Part shown: in pieces, positions 61,756 to 64,000 of the stretch
How positions within the stretch are numbered: the stretch's first letter is position 1
Layout: every line of letters starts with the position of its first letter
Assembly: GCF_026626305.1 (NCBI RefSeq)
Contig: NZ_JAPNUE010000001.1
Coordinates: 310,001 to 374,000 of the forward strand
Source of the DNA: Frigidibacter sp. RF13
Lineage (GTDB): Bacteria > Pseudomonadota > Alphaproteobacteria > Rhodobacterales > Rhodobacteraceae
Direction of reading: 5' to 3'
Length of the DNA stretch: 64,000 nucleotides
The notes under the pieces: generated by a model
Databases searched by the model: none
What the model was told of the DNA's origin: nothing
Seen by the model: only the letters and a program-made list of their open reading frames with translations
Position numbers and translations under genes: made by a program

Positions 61756-62294
61756 GCCTCCAGACACTCCTTCAGTCGCAAAAGCCCCCGGCGCAGCCAG
61801 GAGCGCATGGTGTTGAGCGGCACCGCGTGACGCGCCGCCAGATCCTCGTAGCTCAGTCCGTTCAGATAGGCGCCCCGGATCGCGTCGGCGCGGGCCGGTT
61901 CCAGGGTGCCAAAACAATCGGCGATCCGTCCGGCTTCGCTTCGCGCGATGGCGGCGGCTTCCGGGCCGGGTGCGGGATCGCGCAGGCGCTCTGCCGCCTC
62001 GTCACCCTCGGCGGGGGCAGGGCGGGCGCGCAGCCGGTCAATCGCATGGTTGCGGGCCACTGCGATGAGCCAGGTCATGCCGCGCGCCCGTCCCGGTTCG
62101 AACCGGCGGGCGTTCAGCCAAATCCGTGTAAAGACTTCCTGCACCGCATCCTCGGCTTCGCTTCTGTCCTGTAGGATACGAAGCGCGACACCGAAAAGTT
62201 TCGCCGATGCCGCCTGATAGAGCGCGCGGAAGGCCGCGCGGTCGGACGCGGCCACCCTGAGGATCAGTTCGGCAATGGGGTCGCCCTCGCTCAC
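61752..62294 (-). CDS. ECF-type sigma factor (SigK-like), second locus
   Basis: A 180-residue ECF factor with region 2 (LYQAASAKLFGVALRILQDRSEAEDAVQEVFTRIWLNARRF) and region 4 (YEDLAARHAVPLNTMRSWLRRGLLRLKECL). The GTG at 62294 is chosen because AAGGA lies 5 nt upstream; an ATG at 62366 would add 24 residues of unlike composition. Its stop overlaps the anti-sigma start. The paired partner and the downstream fasciclin gene suggest a SigK/RskA-type stress regulon. Confidence 0.85.
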   Translation of the reverse strand: MSEGDPIAELILRVAASDRAAFRALYQAASAKLFGVALRILQDRSEAEDAVQEVFTRIWLNARRFEPGRARGMTWLIAVARNHAIDRLRARPAPAEGDEAAERLRDPAPGPEAAAIARSEAGRIADCFGTLEPARADAIRGAYLNGLSYEDLAARHAVPLNTMRSWLRRGLLRLKECLEA

Positions 62295-62400
62295 CCGGTC
62301 CTTCTCCCGCCTGGTTCCGCTGACAGCATCGCCGGGGGTGCGGCGCTTGTCCAGCCTCTGTGACATGTCGTCCCGCGCGGGGCGCGCGCGGCCGATCCGT

Positions 62401-62423
62401 GCGAGGGGGCGCTGCCCCCTCGC
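62401..62423 (-). terminator. GC-rich terminator hairpin after the DUF4445 gene
   Basis: GCGAGGGGGC / GCCCCCTCGC with a 3-nt loop. It lies 35 bp past the DUF4445 stop and before the sigma gene. There is no run of T after it on the minus strand, so termination efficiency is uncertain. Confidence 0.55.
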
Positions 62424-62457
62424 GCTCCCCCGGGATATTTGGAAACGAAAGAGAGTA

Positions 62458-64000
62458 TCAGGCCCGGCGACGACGTCTGCCGCCCTCGCCATCGCCGCCG
62501 CCGGTGTTGAAGGAGACGTCGGGAAGCGTGACGATCTTCATCAGTTCGGGGAAGGGGGCGGTGGCGTGCGGGATCGCGTTCGCGGCGACGAAATGTTCCT
62601 GGAAGCGCGGTTCGATCGCAGTTTCGACCTTGTGGATCCGCTTCACCTCGCCCTCGATCGCGGCGCGGGAGGAGACGTTGCAGAGCGCGATGCGGGCGCC
62701 GGTGCCAGCGGCGTTGCCGGCGGAGGTGACCTTGTCGAGCGGCACGTCGGGGATCATGCCGAGAACCATTGCGTGTTTTGGCGAGATATGAGCACCGAAG
62801 GCCCCGGCGAGGGTGACGCGGTCGACCTTCTCGATTTCGAGCTCGTCCATCAACAGGCGGGCGCCCGCGTAGAGTGCGGATTTCGCGAGCTGGATCGCGC
62901 GGATGTCGCCCTGGGTCACGGTGATCAGCGGGCCGCCGTCGGCGGTGCCATCGTGCAGGACATAGGCGTGGGTGCGCCCGGTCGGTACCGAGCGGGCGGT
63001 GCCGGTCTGTTCGGCCGAACCGATGAGGCCCGAGGGGTCGAGGAGGCCCGCGAGGCGCATCTCGGCCACCACCTCGATGATGCCCGATCCGCAGATGCCG
63101 GTGATGCCGGTCGTCGCCGTGGCGGCCGCAAAGCCCGGATCGTCGGACCAGAGGTCGGAGCCGATGACGCGGAAGCGGGGTTCTTTCGTGACCGGGTCGA
63201 TCTCGACCCGTTCGATGGCGCCGGGGGCGGCGCGTTGGCCGGCGCTGATTTGCGCGCCTTCGAAGGCAGGGCCGGTCGGCGAGGAACAGGCGAGCACCCG
63301 GGTCTCGTTGCCGCAGAGGATTTCGGCATTGGTGCCTACGTCAACGATGAGGACCATGTCTTTGTATTTGTTCGGTTCTTCCGACAGGGCGACCGCCGCG
63401 CAATCGGCGCCGACATGGCCTGCGATGCAGGGCAGGATATAGACCTGCGCCTTGTCGTTCAGGGCGGAAAGGTCGAGGTTTGCTGCCGGGATTGACAGGC
63501 TTTCGGAGGTGGCGAGCGCGAAGGGCGCCTGGCCAAGTTCGACCGGGTCGATGCCCAGAAGCAGGTGGTGCATGACCGGATTGCAGACGAAGACCGCCTC
63601 GACGATGTGACTGGGGTCGACATTCGCCTCGGTCGCGATCGACTGGGCGAGGCCGTTGAGCGCCTGACGCACGGCCTGTGTCATCTCGCGGTCGCCGCCG
63701 GGGTTCATCATCGCGTAGGAAACGCGGCTCATCAGATCCTCGCCGAAGCGGATCTGGGGGTTCATGAGACCCGAGGAGGCGAGCACCGCGCCGTCGGTCA
63801 GGTCACAGAGATGCGCGGCGATGGTGGTGGAGCCGAGGTCGATCGCAAGGCCGTAGAGATGGCCCTCGAAGAAACCGGGCCAGATGTCGAGAAGTTTGGG
63901 CTGGCCGTGATGGTCGCGGTGGATGGCGACGGTGACTTTCCATTCGCCCTTGCGCAGGACCGGCTGCAGCCGCGACAGAAGATGAAGATCGGCCTGCAAG
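62458..64000 (-). CDS. ASKHA-domain (DUF4445/RamA-like) corrinoid-activation protein, N-terminus outside the window
   Basis: The C-terminal 513 residues of a gene cut by the right edge. The actin-like ATPase motifs are present: phosphate 1 (YGLAIDLGSTTIAAHL), phosphate 2 (LIVDVGTNAEILCG) and adenosine (VTLAGAFGAHIS). ICGSGIIEVVAEM and the AGNAAGTGARIAL stretch are typical of RACo/RamA-type reactivases, which reduce inactive Co(II) corrinoid proteins using ATP and an N-terminal iron-sulfur domain (missing here). The Gly/Arg tail ends in RRRRRA. The partner could be the corrinoid protein of the MttB-type methyltransferase at the other end of the window. Confidence 0.87.
   Translation of the reverse strand, partial: LQADLHLLSRLQPVLRKGEWKVTVAIHRDHHGQPKLLDIWPGFFEGHLYGLAIDLGSTTIAAHLCDLTDGAVLASSGLMNPQIRFGEDLMSRVSYAMMNPGGDREMTQAVRQALNGLAQSIATEANVDPSHIVEAVFVCNPVMHHLLLGIDPVELGQAPFALATSESLSIPAANLDLSALNDKAQVYILPCIAGHVGADCAAVALSEEPNKYKDMVLIVDVGTNAEILCGNETRVLACSSPTGPAFEGAQISAGQRAAPGAIERVEIDPVTKEPRFRVIGSDLWSDDPGFAAATATTGITGICGSGIIEVVAEMRLAGLLDPSGLIGSAEQTGTARSVPTGRTHAYVLHDGTADGGPLITVTQGDIRAIQLAKSALYAGARLLMDELEIEKVDRVTLAGAFGAHISPKHAMVLGMIPDVPLDKVTSAGNAAGTGARIALCNVSSRAAIEGEVKRIHKVETAIEPRFQEHFVAANAIPHATAPFPELMKIVTLPDVSFNTGGGDGEGGRRRRRA

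Overview
The window reads as chromosomal DNA of a GC-rich alphaproteobacterium, most likely Rhodobacteraceae/Paracoccaceae. The evidence is a C4-pathway 5-aminolevulinate synthase of the Rhodobacter HemA type (407 aa, PLP lysine at 248) behind an FnrL-type box, a circularly permuted two-piece tmRNA gene, and several small DUF families (DUF6477, DUF6456, DUF1194, DUF2927, DUF6768) typical of this family. No integrase, transposase, tRNA gene or CRISPR array was seen.

Layout. 0-14 kb is mostly housekeeping: a partial DUF1194 gene, permuted ssrA, guaA, an MttB-family methyltransferase, an M20 peptidase, hemA, a RodZ-like protein, ispG, a SatD-like/DUF3307 pair, an A-type Fe-S protein and a TfoX-N protein. 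14-41 kb is one large accessory island in three operons. (a) 21.3-14.0 kb, minus strand: an amidase-trypsin-nuclease triple fusion, an EAD1-like trypsin protein, an EAD1-like helical protein and a membrane-anchored DNA/RNA nuclease. (b) 21.6-28.8 kb, plus strand: exported proteins (GH19 muramidase fused to a trypsin-like protease, a second protease, a probable pseudoprotease, a propeller/PG-binding/M15-like protein) and a membrane protein. (c) 41.2-29.0 kb, minus strand: a contractile injection system (cap, sheath, tube, hub, VgrG-like spike, PAAR-like tip, gp25, gp6-like wedge fused to a beta-propeller, gpI-like protein) followed by PASTA, HExxH and small membrane proteins.

The three island operons share an upstream motif, GGTAAGG-N5-C(T/A)GAC-N-TTNGC-like, oriented toward each of them. 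This suggests co-regulation as one system: injection machine, lytic/proteolytic/nucleolytic enzymes and EAD-type adaptors. I could not find the AAA+ ATPase, tape measure or fibre genes that standard extracellular injection systems carry. A short interspersed repeat occurs four times in and around the island, once inside a coding sequence.

41.5-64 kb returns to general genes: kynureninase/crotonase around a palindrome, an EamA transporter, dtd, a PfkB kinase, an Hsp20 behind a second FnrL-type box, a zinc-ribbon/SPFH pair, an RluB-type pseudouridine synthase with a long basic tail, tadA, two ECF sigma loci (one with an anti-sigma factor and a fasciclin protein), gatCA, rnpB, an ABC-F ATPase, and a partial ASKHA/DUF4445 corrinoid-activation protein cut by the right edge.

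All family assignments come from reading motifs and overall sequence character; no database search was run.
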